64,000 bases of DNA from DASZIT01 sp963770635 (lineage in GTDB: Bacteria; Actinomycetota; Acidimicrobiia; Acidimicrobiales; RAAP-2), in the NCBI GenBank assembly GCA_963770635.1, contig CAVYQI010000004.1, forward strand, positions 248,001 through 312,000. Direction: 5' to 3'. A program made the translations under genes and the position numbers. Numbering within the stretch: the stretch's first letter is position 1; each line of letters starts with the position of its first letter. Below, piece after piece: positions 30,813 through 40,047 of this stretch. The notes under the pieces are model-generated. The model was not told the DNA's origin. It ran no database searches and worked only from the letters and a program-made list of their open reading frames with translations.

Positions 30813-31484
30813 ATGAGGGTGCTTGTGGTCGACGACGATCCCGCGGTAAGCGGGGCGCTGCACCGAGCCTTGAGGCTCGAGGGCTACGACGTGTCGCTGG
30901 CCAATGACGGACCGCGCGCCCTCGAGGAGATCGCCGTCCGCCCGCCCGACGCGGTCATCCTCGACATCGGCCTGCCCACCATCGACGGGCTCGAGGTCTG
31001 CCGGCGGCTCCGGGCCGCCGGCGACGACTCCCCGGTCCTGATGCTGACCGCCCGCGACGCCATCAGCGACCGGGTCCAGGGCCTGGATGCCGGTGCCGAC
31101 GACTATCTGGTCAAGCCGTTCGCCCTGGCCGAACTGTTGGCCCGGCTGCGGGCGCTGCTGCGGCGGCGGAGCGACGACTCGAGCGAGATCCTCCGGTTCG
31201 CCGACCTCAGCCTCGACCCGGCCAGCCGGGTCGCCTCCCGGGGCAGCCGCGAGTTCACCCTCACCCGGATCGAGTACGACTTGCTCGAGCTGCTGCTCCG
31301 CCATCCCCGGCAGGTCCTGACCCGCGAGGTGATCCTCGACCGGGTCTGGGGCTACACCTTTGATTCCGGGACCAACTCACTGGCCGTGTACGTCGGGTAC
31401 CTGCGCCGGAAGACCGAGGAAGACGGCGAACCTCGCCTCATCCACACCGCCCGGGGTGTCGGCTACGTCCTGCGAGAACCTTGA
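30813..31484 (+). CDS. OmpR/PhoB-family response regulator (MprA/TcrA-like)
   Basis: A 223-residue DNA-binding regulator. The receiver has acidic residues in LVVDDDPAV, the phosphoacceptor Asp51 in VILDIGLPTIDGLEV, Thr in MLTARDAI and Lys in DDYLVKPFALAELLARL. A winged-helix output domain follows (TRIEYDLLELLLRHPRQVLT; WGYTFDSGTNSLAVYVGYLR; GVGYVLREP). It closely resembles mycobacterial MprA. The stop overlaps the kinase start by 4 nt. Confidence 0.94.
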   Translation: MRVLVVDDDPAVSGALHRALRLEGYDVSLANDGPRALEEIAVRPPDAVILDIGLPTIDGLEVCRRLRAAGDDSPVLMLTARDAISDRVQGLDAGADDYLVKPFALAELLARLRALLRRRSDDSSEILRFADLSLDPASRVASRGSREFTLTRIEYDLLELLLRHPRQVLTREVILDRVWGYTFDSGTNSLAVYVGYLRRKTEEDGEPRLIHTARGVGYVLREP

Positions 31485-32932
31485 CCTTCCGCACCCGCCT
31501 GGTGATGGCCGCCACCATCGCGGTCGTGCTGGCGGTCCTCCTGGGCTCGATCAGCGCCTATGTGGTCGCCCACAATTCGCTGGTCGGTTCGATCGATGTC
31601 ACCCTCAACCAGGACGCTCAGTCCATCCTGGTGCAACAGGCGAGCGACCTCAGCAACGAGTTGTACCTTCAGGTCGCCAACAACTGCAGCACCTCCACGC
31701 TGGGAGAGTGCGTGCAAGTGGTGTACGCCGACGGTTCGACCAGCCCACTCGATCCCCAAGTGCTCCCGATCGACGATGCGGTGAAAAGGGTCGCCGCCTC
31801 CGGCGGGAGCGGGCCGGCCGCCAACTTCTCCCTCTCCGTCAGAACCAACAAGACGACCACCCACGTGCGAGAGACAGTCGTCCCGCTTCCCGCCGGGTGG
31901 CTGTACCACGGCAACCCCGGGAGTGACGGGCGAGGACCTCTCGAGCAGACTCCATCTCCCGGCGGGGGGGCGCTCCAGATCACCCTGCCACTCACCGGGG
32001 TCGACCAGGAGCTGGGCCATCTGGCCCTGGCGCTGTGGGTGATCGCCATCCTGGGGGTGGCTCTCGCCGTCCTGCTCGGGCTGGCCGTCGGTCGGGCGGT
32101 CCTCGGACCGCTCAACAGTCTCACCTTCACCATCGAGGAGCTGGCCGAGACCACCGACGTCTCCCGGAGGCTGGATCCGGGCGGGATGGACGAGCTCGGC
32201 CGCCTGAGACGGGCGTTCAATCGACTGTTGGCCGCGCTCGACTCCTCCCGCGATTCGCAGCGGCAGTTGGTGCTCGACGCCTCCCACGAACTGCGCACAC
32301 CTCTGACCAGCCTCCGGACCAATATGGAGGTGGCCCGACGGATGGACGAGCTCGAGCCGGCCGAACGAGAGGTCCTGATCGGCGACGTCCTCACCCAGCT
32401 GGACGAGCTGACCACCGTGGTGGCCGACCTGGCCGAGTTGGCCCGGGGTGAACAACCACCGCCGACGTCGGAACCGGTGGCCCTCCATGAAGTGGTCGAG
32501 GAAACCGTCAGCGTGGCCATCACCCACGGGCGGAGCCGGAACGTGACCTTCGCCGCCTTCATCGCTCCGACCTGGGTGATGGGCTCGAGGCCGCGGATCG
32601 AGCGGGCGGTGGGCAACCTGCTCGACAATGCCCTCAAATGGAGCTCGGACGGCGGCTCGGTCGAGATCAGCTGCTCGGGGGGGACGGTGATCGTCCGGGA
32701 CCACGGACCCGGTATCGAGGATGCCGACCTTGATCACCTCTTCGACCGCTTCTACCGGGCGCCGAATGCCCGCGGCCTGCCCGGTTCCGGCCTGGGCCTG
32801 GCCATCGTCGCCCAGGTCGCCCGAGAAGAGGGGGGATCGGTGGCGGCCCAGAATGCACCCGAGGGTGGCGCCCTGTTCCGGTTCACGCTTCCGGAGATCG
32901 CTCCTCCGGATGGGGCGGGGGTCGACCAGTAG
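31481..32932 (+). CDS. Sensor histidine kinase (MprB-like)
   Basis: Membrane kinase paired with the preceding regulator; TTG 31481 overlaps its stop. Of 483 residues, TM1 is about 8-28, an extracellular sensor domain runs to about 180 (with two Cys in NNCSTSTLGECVQVV that could form a disulfide), and TM2 is about 186-208 (ALWVIAILGVALAVLLGLAV). HAMP follows. HisKA has DASHELRTPLTSLRTNMEVA with the phospho-His near 268, and HATPase_c has GNLLDNALKWSSDGG (N box), VRDHGPGIEDADLDHLFDRF (G1/F) and GSGLGLAIVAQVA (G2). MprB in mycobacteria responds to envelope stress; the stimulus here is unknown. Confidence 0.94.
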   Translation: MTFRTRLVMAATIAVVLAVLLGSISAYVVAHNSLVGSIDVTLNQDAQSILVQQASDLSNELYLQVANNCSTSTLGECVQVVYADGSTSPLDPQVLPIDDAVKRVAASGGSGPAANFSLSVRTNKTTTHVRETVVPLPAGWLYHGNPGSDGRGPLEQTPSPGGGALQITLPLTGVDQELGHLALALWVIAILGVALAVLLGLAVGRAVLGPLNSLTFTIEELAETTDVSRRLDPGGMDELGRLRRAFNRLLAALDSSRDSQRQLVLDASHELRTPLTSLRTNMEVARRMDELEPAEREVLIGDVLTQLDELTTVVADLAELARGEQPPPTSEPVALHEVVEETVSVAITHGRSRNVTFAAFIAPTWVMGSRPRIERAVGNLLDNALKWSSDGGSVEISCSGGTVIVRDHGPGIEDADLDHLFDRFYRAPNARGLPGSGLGLAIVAQVAREEGGSVAAQNAPEGGALFRFTLPEIAPPDGAGVDQ

Positions 32933-32982
32933 TCACCTGGGATTTCGCTCCCGCCCACATGGCGCCGGGCGTCCCGGGCGGC

Positions 32983-32988
32983 TAGCCT
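32983..32988 (+). promoter_or_regulatory. -10 element of the bS22 gene
   Basis: TAGCCT lies 10 nt before ATG 32999, giving a short-leader mRNA. Confidence 0.4.
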
Positions 32989-32998
32989 GCCGCACGAC

Positions 32999-33097
32999 AT
33001 GGGATCACTGATCAAGAAGCGCCGTAAGCGCATGCGCAAGAAGAAGCACAAGAAGATGTTGAAGGCCACCCGCTGGCAGCGCCGGGCGGGGAAGTAG
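32999..33097 (+). CDS. Small ribosomal protein bS22 (AURKAIP1/COX24 domain), 32 residues
   Basis: A very basic 32-residue protein beginning MGSLIKKRRKRMRKKKHKKM and ending RWQRRAGK. The pattern IKKRRKRMxKKKHxKxLxxTRxQRR is that of the tiny actinobacterial 30S protein bS22, described in mycobacterial ribosome structures, and of the mitochondrial AURKAIP1/COX24 C-terminal domain. It stands alone between the two-component operon and a convergent amidohydrolase. A gene this short is often missed by annotation pipelines. Confidence 0.9.
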   Translation: MGSLIKKRRKRMRKKKHKKMLKATRWQRRAGK

Positions 33098-33197
33098 CGC
33101 TCACTCTCACTCTGCGCCCTACGGCAGCTCCGCTCGGTCAGCTCACCGGAGGTGGCGCCGGCGTTTGGCTTGATCCTGGTGGGTGGCGAGTTCCCGC

Positions 33198-34334
33198 CTA
33201 GTTCCCGAGCAACTCGACCACGTTGTCGCGAAAGAACCCGGGGGCATCGTCGGGTGAGCTGCCGGCTCTCGCATAGTCCTCGACCGGGGTGGCGGATCCC
33301 TCCGAGTGGGGGTAGTCGCTGCAGCACATGAACACGTCGCCGGACTTGGCCATCAACCGGGACGGCTGCTCGTAGGAGAAGGACGAGACCCGAACCTGGC
33401 GCTGGAAGTACTGGCTGGGCCGCAGCTTCAGCTTGGTCGGCGACTGACCGTTGATGGCGGAGGTGAAGTCCCAGCCGCCGTCGAGCATCAACAGGTACTG
33501 GGGCACCCAGATCGACGAGAGCTCGACGATCCCGATACGCAGCTCCGGGTAGCGATCCAGGACGCCGTTGACGATCAGGTCGGTCACCGCCACCGCCGGC
33601 GGCACCCACAGGAAGATCGACTCGAGGGTGGGCACGAAGGCGTCGGCGGTATCGGTGTAGAAGGCGTCGTCGAAGATGCGGGGCTGGTCGGCCACATGGA
33701 ACACCGGGGTGACGCCACGGTGGATGAAGGCCGACCATAGGCGATCGTGATCCGGGTGGGAGAGGGGGCGCCCGTCTACCGCCGAAGGGGCGATCATGCC
33801 GAGGTGGACGCCGGCCGCCGACAACACCGAGAGTTCGGTCTCCAACCATTCGGGGTCCCGGAGCGTCAGGTGCGCAACCGGATGGAGCCGACCGCCGCCG
33901 TCGACCACCACCGTGGCGCACCACCGGTTCCAGGCGGCCATGTTGGCGGTGAGGGCGTTCAGCGACGACGAGAGCCGACGCTCCCACAACAGTCCGAAGT
34001 TGGGGAACAGCACCGCGTCATCGAGGCCCATGGCGGTCAGCTGTCTGACTCGGGCCGACGGATCCCAGTACTCGGGTGGGAGCAACTCGTCATAGGAGTA
34101 CTCGGGGGGGAGGTGCCGATGGCACCGCTGTCGATTCCGGCCCAACGCCGCGGTGTCCCCGGGCACCTGCACGTCAGCCAGGCTCAGGCGCTCGTCGCGC
34201 CAGCAGAGCCATGGATAGCCGAGCTCGTCGTCGACGATGGCGAGTGCGTCGTCCCGCCGGGACGGGTCGATGTGGTCGGCCCACAGCGTGCGCCCTTCGA
34301 ACAGGTGCTGATCGGAGTCGAAGACAGCCGTCAT
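33198..34334 (-). CDS. Amidohydrolase-2 family metal-dependent hydrolase
   Basis: A TIM-barrel enzyme of the ACMSD/amidohydrolase-2 group, 378 residues. The family opening DSDQHLFEG replaces the usual D-x-D-x-H metal pair. Further blocks are ANMAAWNRWCATVV, RLHPVAHLTLRDPEW, TPVFHVADQPRIFDD (metal His), RIGIVELSSIWVPQYL, and the terminal metal Asp in MCCSDYPHSEG. Several actinobacterial relatives are annotated as decarboxylases or hydrolases of aromatic or steroid compounds; the substrate here is unknown. ATG 34334 lies 8 nt after TAACAT (34348-34343), and the DosR-like box at 34366-34380 lies behind that. Confidence 0.85.
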   Translation of the reverse strand: MTAVFDSDQHLFEGRTLWADHIDPSRRDDALAIVDDELGYPWLCWRDERLSLADVQVPGDTAALGRNRQRCHRHLPPEYSYDELLPPEYWDPSARVRQLTAMGLDDAVLFPNFGLLWERRLSSSLNALTANMAAWNRWCATVVVDGGGRLHPVAHLTLRDPEWLETELSVLSAAGVHLGMIAPSAVDGRPLSHPDHDRLWSAFIHRGVTPVFHVADQPRIFDDAFYTDTADAFVPTLESIFLWVPPAVAVTDLIVNGVLDRYPELRIGIVELSSIWVPQYLLMLDGGWDFTSAINGQSPTKLKLRPSQYFQRQVRVSSFSYEQPSRLMAKSGDVFMCCSDYPHSEGSATPVEDYARAGSSPDDAPGFFRDNVVELLGN

Positions 34335-34342
34335 GGTTCCCG

Positions 34343-34348
34343 ATGTTA
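34343..34348 (-). promoter_or_regulatory. -10 element of the amidohydrolase gene
   Basis: TAACAT on the minus strand ends 8 nt before ATG 34334. The box at 34366-34380 begins 17 nt upstream of it, so one box could serve both divergent genes. Confidence 0.4.
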
Positions 34349-34365
34349 CCGACGAAATGGATCAA

Positions 34366-34380
34366 AGGCCCGAAGTCCCT
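34366..34380. promoter_or_regulatory. DosR/DevR-like box 1
   Basis: AGGCCCGAAGTCCCT; read on the minus strand it is AGGGACTTCGGGCCT. It matches 10 of 14 positions of the GGGACTWWAGTCCC core of the mycobacterial DosR motif. It ends 34 nt before ATG 34415, with CATGGT at 34403-34408 as the -10, 6 nt before the ATG. Box 2 (36922-36936) has the same geometry. Confidence 0.5.
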
Positions 34381-34414
34381 GGCAGCCGCGACTCATCGAT
34401 GGCATGGTGGCGAC

Positions 34415-34837
34415 ATGTGGATCGACGCCAAGGGTTCGACCGTCCTTCCGGCTTCCGAGTGCCGCCGCCTGCTGGCGTTGACCGCCAAGGAGGGTGGAAT
34501 CGGACGACTGGCGGTTGGGACCGAGCAGGCACCGGTGGTCGTGCCGGTCAATTTCACTCTCCGGGAAGGTCAGGTGCTGGTTCGAGTGGGCGCCGGCTTC
34601 CTGTCACAGGCAGCATCGGGACAGCTGGTGGCTTTCGAGGTCGATCACGTCGACCTGGATTCCGGGACCGCCTGGAGCGTCCTGCTTCGCGGGTTGGCGA
34701 CGTTGATCGAGGCACCGACCGAACTCGATCTCGCCGGCTCCCCGCAACCCCTCGTACCCGAGCCGGGTGATCAGCTGCTGATCGTTCGCCCTGACATCCT
34801 TTCCGGTCGCCAATTCGACATTCGCAGTGCCGGCTAG
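34415..34837 (+). CDS. PNPOx-like split-barrel flavoprotein, 140 residues
   Basis: A pyridoxamine-5'-phosphate-oxidase-like protein of the short actinobacterial type. It has ECRRLLALTAKEGGIGRLAV, then the strand pair VVVPVNFTLREGQVLVRVGA and VAFEVDHVDLDSGTAWSVLL, the usual FMN/F420 split-barrel core. Mycobacterial relatives of this size (Rv3129 and Rv0080 type) are DosR-regulon members of unknown function. ATG 34415 is chosen because homology starts there and a -10 lies 6 nt upstream, implying a leaderless mRNA. A second copy-like gene lies at 36971. Confidence 0.85.
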   Translation: MWIDAKGSTVLPASECRRLLALTAKEGGIGRLAVGTEQAPVVVPVNFTLREGQVLVRVGAGFLSQAASGQLVAFEVDHVDLDSGTAWSVLLRGLATLIEAPTELDLAGSPQPLVPEPGDQLLIVRPDILSGRQFDIRSAG

Positions 34838-34898
34838 GGCGACGAAGTCGTAACGCCGCATCCGCGAAACGAACAGCCGGACGAGTCGTCAGACCCAC

Positions 34899-34925
34899 GA
34901 AGGAAACCGGGAACGGTTTGCCTTC
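34899..34925. terminator. Bidirectional terminator-like hairpin between convergent genes
   Basis: Arms GAAGG-AAACCG (34899-34909, with adjoining bases) and CGGTTT-G-CCTTC (34914-34925), loop GGAA, one bulged G. It sits between the PNPOx gene and rpiA, which converge. No T-run follows. Confidence 0.5.
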
Positions 34926-34936
34926 GGAGGCGACAC

Positions 34937-35608
34937 TCAGTCGGCGCGTCCGGTGCCGCCCGTCCGTCCCATGTCGATCCGGTCGACCGAATCGCCGCGC
35001 CCCACCAGGATGGTGCCCACCATCTCCGGGGGGAACAGGCCGTGTTCCACCACTCCGGGGGTGGCTTCCAGCCAGGCGGCAAGGTCGGCCGGGTCACCCA
35101 CCGGGCCGGTGAAATCGGCGATCACTCCCCCGTCGGGGCTCATGGGTGCATCCCGCCGCCGCACATGACCCAACCGTCTGAGCGTCGACTCCAGCCCGAA
35201 GGCGAGGAGTTCGAGTGGCACCGGAGGGTGGAGGGTCGAGTCCGGCTTCGTCGAGTCGGCGATGACCACGAACCTCTCGGCGGTCACAGCCACCAGCTTC
35301 TCTCGGGTGAGAGCCGCCCCGCCGCCCTTGACCAACCATCCGTCCGGGCTGATCTGGTCGGCACCGTCAATGGCGATATCCAGTCGGTCCAGGGTGAACG
35401 GCTCCACCGACAGCCCGAGTTGCCGGGCGATCTCGCCGGTGTGGGGCGAGGTGGTCACGCAACGGAGAGCCAGCTTCCTTTTCGCCAGGGCGGGGAGGAA
35501 ATGGGCGACCGTCGTCCCGGTGCCGAGACCGACCCGCATGCCGCCCTCGACCAGTGACGCGGCAGCCTCCGCCGCCAGCTGCTTCTCCTTCTCGACGTCG
35601 ACGGCCAC
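34937..35608 (-). CDS. rpiA: Ribose-5-phosphate isomerase A
   Basis: Interconverts ribose-5-P and ribulose-5-P in the pentose phosphate pathway. The 223 residues include RVGLGTGTTVAHFLPAL (phosphate loop), TTSPHTGEIARQLGL, DIAIDGADQISPDGWLVKGG with the conserved DGAD and KGGGAALTREK (catalytic Lys region), and FVVIADSTKPD. The C-terminal GGTGRAD tail is unremarkable. With the nearby phosphoketolase it could help supply xylulose-5-P, so its position at the edge of the island may be functional. Confidence 0.96.
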   Translation of the reverse strand: MAVDVEKEKQLAAEAAASLVEGGMRVGLGTGTTVAHFLPALAKRKLALRCVTTSPHTGEIARQLGLSVEPFTLDRLDIAIDGADQISPDGWLVKGGGAALTREKLVAVTAERFVVIADSTKPDSTLHPPVPLELLAFGLESTLRRLGHVRRRDAPMSPDGGVIADFTGPVGDPADLAAWLEATPGVVEHGLFPPEMVGTILVGRGDSVDRIDMGRTGGTGRAD

Positions 35609-35841
35609 GGCTCCTCAGGATGGTCTACGAGGTCCCGACCTGCAACCGGGGGCCGGCACCCATCGAATCGGCCTGCACCTTCGGGATATTGCGGGGGCGT
35701 CGCCGGGAGAGCGGCTCTCGAGTCCAAGGGGGCGGGAGCCCGGGCTCGGTCAGACGCCTAGGGTCGAGCCGTCCCATGTCGGCCCGGGGTGGTCCGAAAG
35801 ACGTCGGCGTATGAATGAGGAACGATTCGAGGGGGATGGGA

Positions 35842-36880
35842 ATGACGGAGATGAACGCCCTGCAGGTGACCAGCCACGGCCGGCCGGGAGAGGTCTTGGC
35901 GGTGCGCCGAATCGAGCGCCCAGAGCCCGGACCCGGCGAGGTGCGGGTGAAGGTGGGTGCCGCCTCGCTCAACTTCAACGACATCGACCGTTGCCGGGGA
36001 AAGCTCGTATCGGTACCGACTCCCCCACCATTCACCCTGGGCATGGATGTCTGCGGGGTGGTCGACCTGGCCGGGGAAGGCGCCGAGCCATGGCTAGGCA
36101 AGCGGGTGGTCGCCATCACCAAGACCGCCCTCGGCGGGATCGCCGAGTACGCACTCGCCGATGCGGTATCGGTCTTCGATGCTCCTGAGGGCTTCGACGA
36201 CGCCGAGGCGACCGCCTTCCTGCTGACGTTCCAGGCCTCGCATCTGGCCCTGTTCCGAAGGGGGCGGCTCCAGTCCGGCGAGACCCTGGTCGTGCACTCG
36301 GCAGCCAGTGGTCTGGGCACCGCCGGTATCCAGTTGGGCAAGGCCGCCGATGCCCGGGTCATCGCGGTCGCCGGGTGGACCGGAGAAGGGGGCGGTGTGC
36401 ACCTCGCTCGGAGCCGACCTGGTCATCGACCACACGGCTGAGGACTTCGTCGAAGCGGTGCTGGCCGCCACCGGTGATGTCGGCGCCGAGGTGGTCTACG
36501 ACCTGGCCGGAGGCGACTTCGTGGAGCGCTCGTGGCGGTGCACCGCCCGCGGTGGTCGTTACCTGGCAGTGGGATTTGCCGACGATGACGACAACGGCAT
36601 GACCGGGCGACCGCTGCGGATGGCATGTATCGGGAACATCGACATCGTGGGGGTGATGCTGGCCTGGGTGGACAACGTCGACCCGGGCATGCGGCGTTTC
36701 GGATTCAATCCGTTCGGAAGGGACGTGGCCGATGAGGTCCACGCCGACCTCCTCCGCCTGGTGGCCGAGGGGAAGATCCGGCCATTGGTCGGACGGCGGG
36801 TCGGCATGGAAGATGCCGGACGTGCATTGGACGATCACGAGGCGCGTCGGGCGGTGGGAAGGACGGTTGTGGTGTTGTAA
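35842..36880 (+). CDS. Quinone-oxidoreductase-like MDR enzyme (one frameshift)
   Basis: A zinc-independent medium-chain dehydrogenase of the NADPH:quinone reductase type. It opens MTEMNALQVTSHGRPGEVL and has LNFNDIDRCRGK, FTLGMDVCGVVDLAGEG, TLVVHSAASGLGTAGIQLGK (nucleotide loop) and the C-terminal LVAEGKIRPLVGRRVGMEDA. The frame breaks near 36372: removing one G from GCCGGGTGGACC joins RVIAVAGG to PEKGAVCTSLGADLVIDH. Corrected length is about 345 residues. ATG 35842 follows GAGGGGG by 6 nt. It lies between rpiA (divergent) and the second PNPOx gene. Confidence 0.88.
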
Positions 36881-36921
36881 CCGGTCGAGCGGTCGAGCCG
36901 GCTAACGCCCCGGAGCGACTG

Positions 36922-36936
36922 GTGACCAAATGCCCT
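36922..36936. promoter_or_regulatory. DosR/DevR-like box 2
   Basis: GTGACCAAATGCCCT, with G-x-GAC and GCCC half-sites of the DosR motif. It ends 34 nt before ATG 36971, exactly as box 1 does before ATG 34415. Both boxes are followed directly by GGC and by a CATGRT hexamer (here CATGAT, 36959-36964), 6 nt before the ATG. Confidence 0.5.
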
Positions 36937-36970
36937 GGCGGCTTGGGTGTGGTTGCGCCATGATCGTTCC

Positions 36971-37453
36971 ATGACCACACCCGATGGCGGGACCAGCCAG
37001 CCAGGCGAGCATCGACGCGACATCGCCCCCGCGGCCGAGGACCGGGAGCTCGAGGAGATCGGCGAAGACGAATGCTTTGCCCTCCTACAGAGTCAGGATC
37101 TTGGCCGACTGGCCGTCGTTCGCGACGGCCAGCCCGAGATCTTCCCGGTCAACTACGGGCTCGACGGTCACACCGTCACCATCCGGACCCAGCCCGGGGT
37201 CAAACTGGCCAGTGCCATCCTCGCCAAGGTGGCGTTCGAGGTAGAAGACATCGACCTGGCGAGTCGGGAAGGCTGGGTCGTGGAGGTGCGCGGCCTGGCC
37301 GAGGACATCTCCGATGCAATCGACCCCTGGTCCGAACACGCCCGGGCGACCGACGTGCGTCCGTGGGTGATGGGCCCGCACGAACATCACATCGCTATCT
37401 CCCATCCCCAGGTGTCGGGCCGGCGACTTCGTCGGCCGCCGTCACCCACCTGA
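36971..37453 (+). CDS. PNPOx-like split-barrel flavoprotein, 160 residues
   Basis: A second member of the family at 34415. Residues 25-150 carry ELEEIGEDECFALLQSQDLG, RLAVVRDGQPEIFPVNYGLD and TVTIRTQPGVKLASAILAKV, a textbook short PNPOx-like core, then VAFEVEDIDLASREGWVVEV; the first 25 residues are polar. Relatives of this type in mycobacteria are hypoxia-induced. ATG 36971 is preceded by CATGAT with a 6-nt gap and no Shine-Dalgarno, so it is probably leaderless. Phosphoketolase follows 117 nt downstream on the same strand. Confidence 0.88.
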   Translation: MTTPDGGTSQPGEHRRDIAPAAEDRELEEIGEDECFALLQSQDLGRLAVVRDGQPEIFPVNYGLDGHTVTIRTQPGVKLASAILAKVAFEVEDIDLASREGWVVEVRGLAEDISDAIDPWSEHARATDVRPWVMGPHEHHIAISHPQVSGRRLRRPPSPT

Positions 37454-37570
37454 GCCGTGGATCGGGCGATCATGGCGATCATGGACCCCGTGACCGGATC
37501 CACCTGATCCCCGCAATGGGACCGGGCCTCGCGCCGACACCGACATTACGCCACACCGAAAGAGGTGCCG

Positions 37571-40047
37571 ATGACCGACTTCCGAGTCTCACCGCTGTCC
37601 GCTCCGCCCCACCAGGACGAACTCCGCCAGCTGGACGCCTACTTCCGCGCCGCCAACTACCTGACCGCCGGCCAGATCTATCTGATGGACAACCCGTTGC
37701 TGCAGCGGCCGCTCGTCCCCGAGGACATCAAGCCGCGGCTGCTGGGGCACTGGGGCACCAGTCCCGGCCTCAACTTCCTGTATGCCCATCTGAGTCGGAG
37801 CATCAAGGCACGAGGGATCGACGCCATCTTCGTCTGCGGGCCCGGTCACGGGGGCCCGGCCGTCGTCGCCAATACCTGGCTGGAGGGCACCTACAGTGAG
37901 CGTTTTCCTCATATAGCCCGCAACGGTGAAGGAATGGGCCGGCTGTTTCGACAGTTCTCCTTCCCGGGTGGGATCCCGAGCCATTGCAGCCCGGACACCC
38001 CGGGATCGATTCATGAGGGAGGCGAGTTGGGCTACTCGCTGAGCCATGCGTTCGGTGCGGCATTCGACAATCCGGACCTCGTGGTGGCCTGCGTGGTCGG
38101 CGACGGTGAGGCGGAGACGGGTCCGGCCGCCACCGGATGGCACTCGAACAAGTTTCTCGATCCACGACGCGATGGCGTCGTGCTGCCCATCCTCCACCTG
38201 AACGGGTACAAGATCGCCGCACCAACGATACTGGACAGAATCCCGACTTCGGAGTTGCTGTCCCTCTTCGCCGGCCATGGGTACCGGCCGGTACTGGTGG
38301 AGGGTGGGTTTGACGGTGAGGAGCCGATGGACGTCCACCGCCGGATGGCCTCGGCCCTCGACGGGGCTCTGGCGGAGATCGGCGAGATCCAGGATTCGGC
38401 CCGGGGCGGCGGTGTCCGGACGCGACCGGTGTGGCCGATGCTGATCCTGCGGACGCCGAAGGGCTGGACGGGTCCCAAGCTGGTCGATGGGCTCCCGATC
38501 GAGGGGACGTTTCGGCGCCCACCAGCTTCCGCTGGCCGTGGTCCGCTCCAACCCCGAGCATCTGGCCCAACTCGAGGGCTGGCTTCGGAGCTACCGACCC
38601 GAGGAGCTTTTCGACGAGGTCGGGGCCCCGGTCGAGGCGATTCGCGGGTTTCCCCCGGCCGTCGATCGGCGGATGAGCGCCAACCCGCACGCCAACGGGG
38701 GCCTCCTGCTCCGCGATCTGGAGCTCCCCGACTTCTGTGACTACGGGGTCGACGTCCCGAGCCCAGGGTCTGCCCTCGACGAGGCGACCCGGGTCCTCGG
38801 CGGCTTTCTCCGGGATGTGATCCGGGCCAACCCATCCAACTTCCGGATGTTCGGCCGGACGAAACCTCGTCGAACCGGCTGCAGGACGTCTTCGAGGTTA
38901 CCGACCGGACCTGGGACGCAGAGCTTCGGCCCGGAGACGATCATCTGGCTCCCGACGGGCGGGTCATGGAGATGCTGTCCGAACATCAGTGCGAGGGATG
39001 GCTCGAGGGATACCTGCTCACCGGTCGCCACGGGCTCTTCAACTGTTACGAAGCATTCATCCACATCGTCGACTCGATGTTCAACCAGCATGCCAAATGG
39101 TTGAAAGCTCAGCCGGGAAGTCCCCTGGCGCCGGCCCATCGCCTCGTTGAACTATCTCCTGTCCAGCCATGTCTGGCGACAGGACAACAACGGCTTCTCC
39201 CATCAGGACCCTGGCTTCATCGATCACGTCGTCAACAAGAAGGCCGAGATCGTCCGGGTGTATTTCCCCCCGGATACCAACTGCCTGCTGTCGGTGGCCG
39301 ACCACTGCCTGAGAAGTCGTAACTATGTCAATGTGATCGTGGCCGGCAAGCAACCCCAGCACGACTGGCTGACCATGGATGAGGCGCTCGACCACTGCAC
39401 CCGGGGGCTGGGCATCTGGGACTTTGCGTCCAATGACGGAGACTCGGTGCCCGATGTGGTCATGGCGTGCTGCGGAGATGTCCCCACCCTCGAGACCCTG
39501 GCGGCGGTCCAATTGCTCACACGAGTATCTACCCGATCTTGCAGTGCGGGTGGTCAACGTCGTCGACCTCATGCGGCTCGAACCCGATACCGAACATCCG
39601 CACGGCCTTCCCGATCGCGAGTTCGACACCATCTTCACCACCGACCGCCCGGTGGTATTCGCCTATCACGGCTACCCGTTGCTCATCCATCGTCTTACCT
39701 ACCGCCGCACCAATCACGACAACTTCCACGTTCGGGGCTACAAGGAGGAGGGGACGACCACCACGCCTTTCGACATGGTCATGCTCAACGACCTCGATCG
39801 CTTCCACCTGGTCATCGACGTGCTCGACCGGGTGCCAGGCCTCGGGTCCCGAACCGCGACGTTGCGTCAGCAGATGGTCGATGCCCGCATCGATGCCCGC
39901 CGCTATGGCCGCGAGCACGGTGAGGACCCCCCAGAGGTCGCCCAATGGCGCTGGAGCCACCCGGCGAGCGCCCCGGAGCCGGCGGTGTCGGATCCTGCCT
40001 CGACGACAGCCGAGCGACCAGCCCAACGTCGGGCTGACCGTGGCTGA
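37571..40047 (+). CDS. xfp: Phosphoketolase (several frameshifts)
   Basis: TPP enzyme cleaving xylulose-5-P (and perhaps fructose-6-P) to acetyl phosphate plus a triose or tetrose. Restored length is about 820 residues. Blocks in order: YLTAGQIYLMDNPLLQRPL, LLGHWGTSPGLNFLYAHLSR, FVCGPGHGGPAVVANTWLEG, FSFPGGIPSHCSPDTPGSIH, VVGDGEAETGPAATGWHSNK (TPP/Mg), ILHLNGYKIAAPTIL, then in later frames FRMFG, MEMLSEHQCEGWLEGYLLTG, LLSSHVWRQDNNGFSHQDPG, VYFPPDTNCLLSVADHCLRS and HDNFHVRGYKEEGTTTTPFD. Frame changes occur near 38510 (an extra T in ACGTTTCGG), 38865, 39110 and 39520. ATG 37571 has an AGAGGTG site. The next gene starts inside its last codons. Confidence 0.92.

Noticed and set aside
37518..37532. 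GGGACCGGGCCT, a possible DosR-like box before phosphoketolase
   Set aside because: The half-sites are two bases too close, and the distance to the start does not match boxes 1 and 2.
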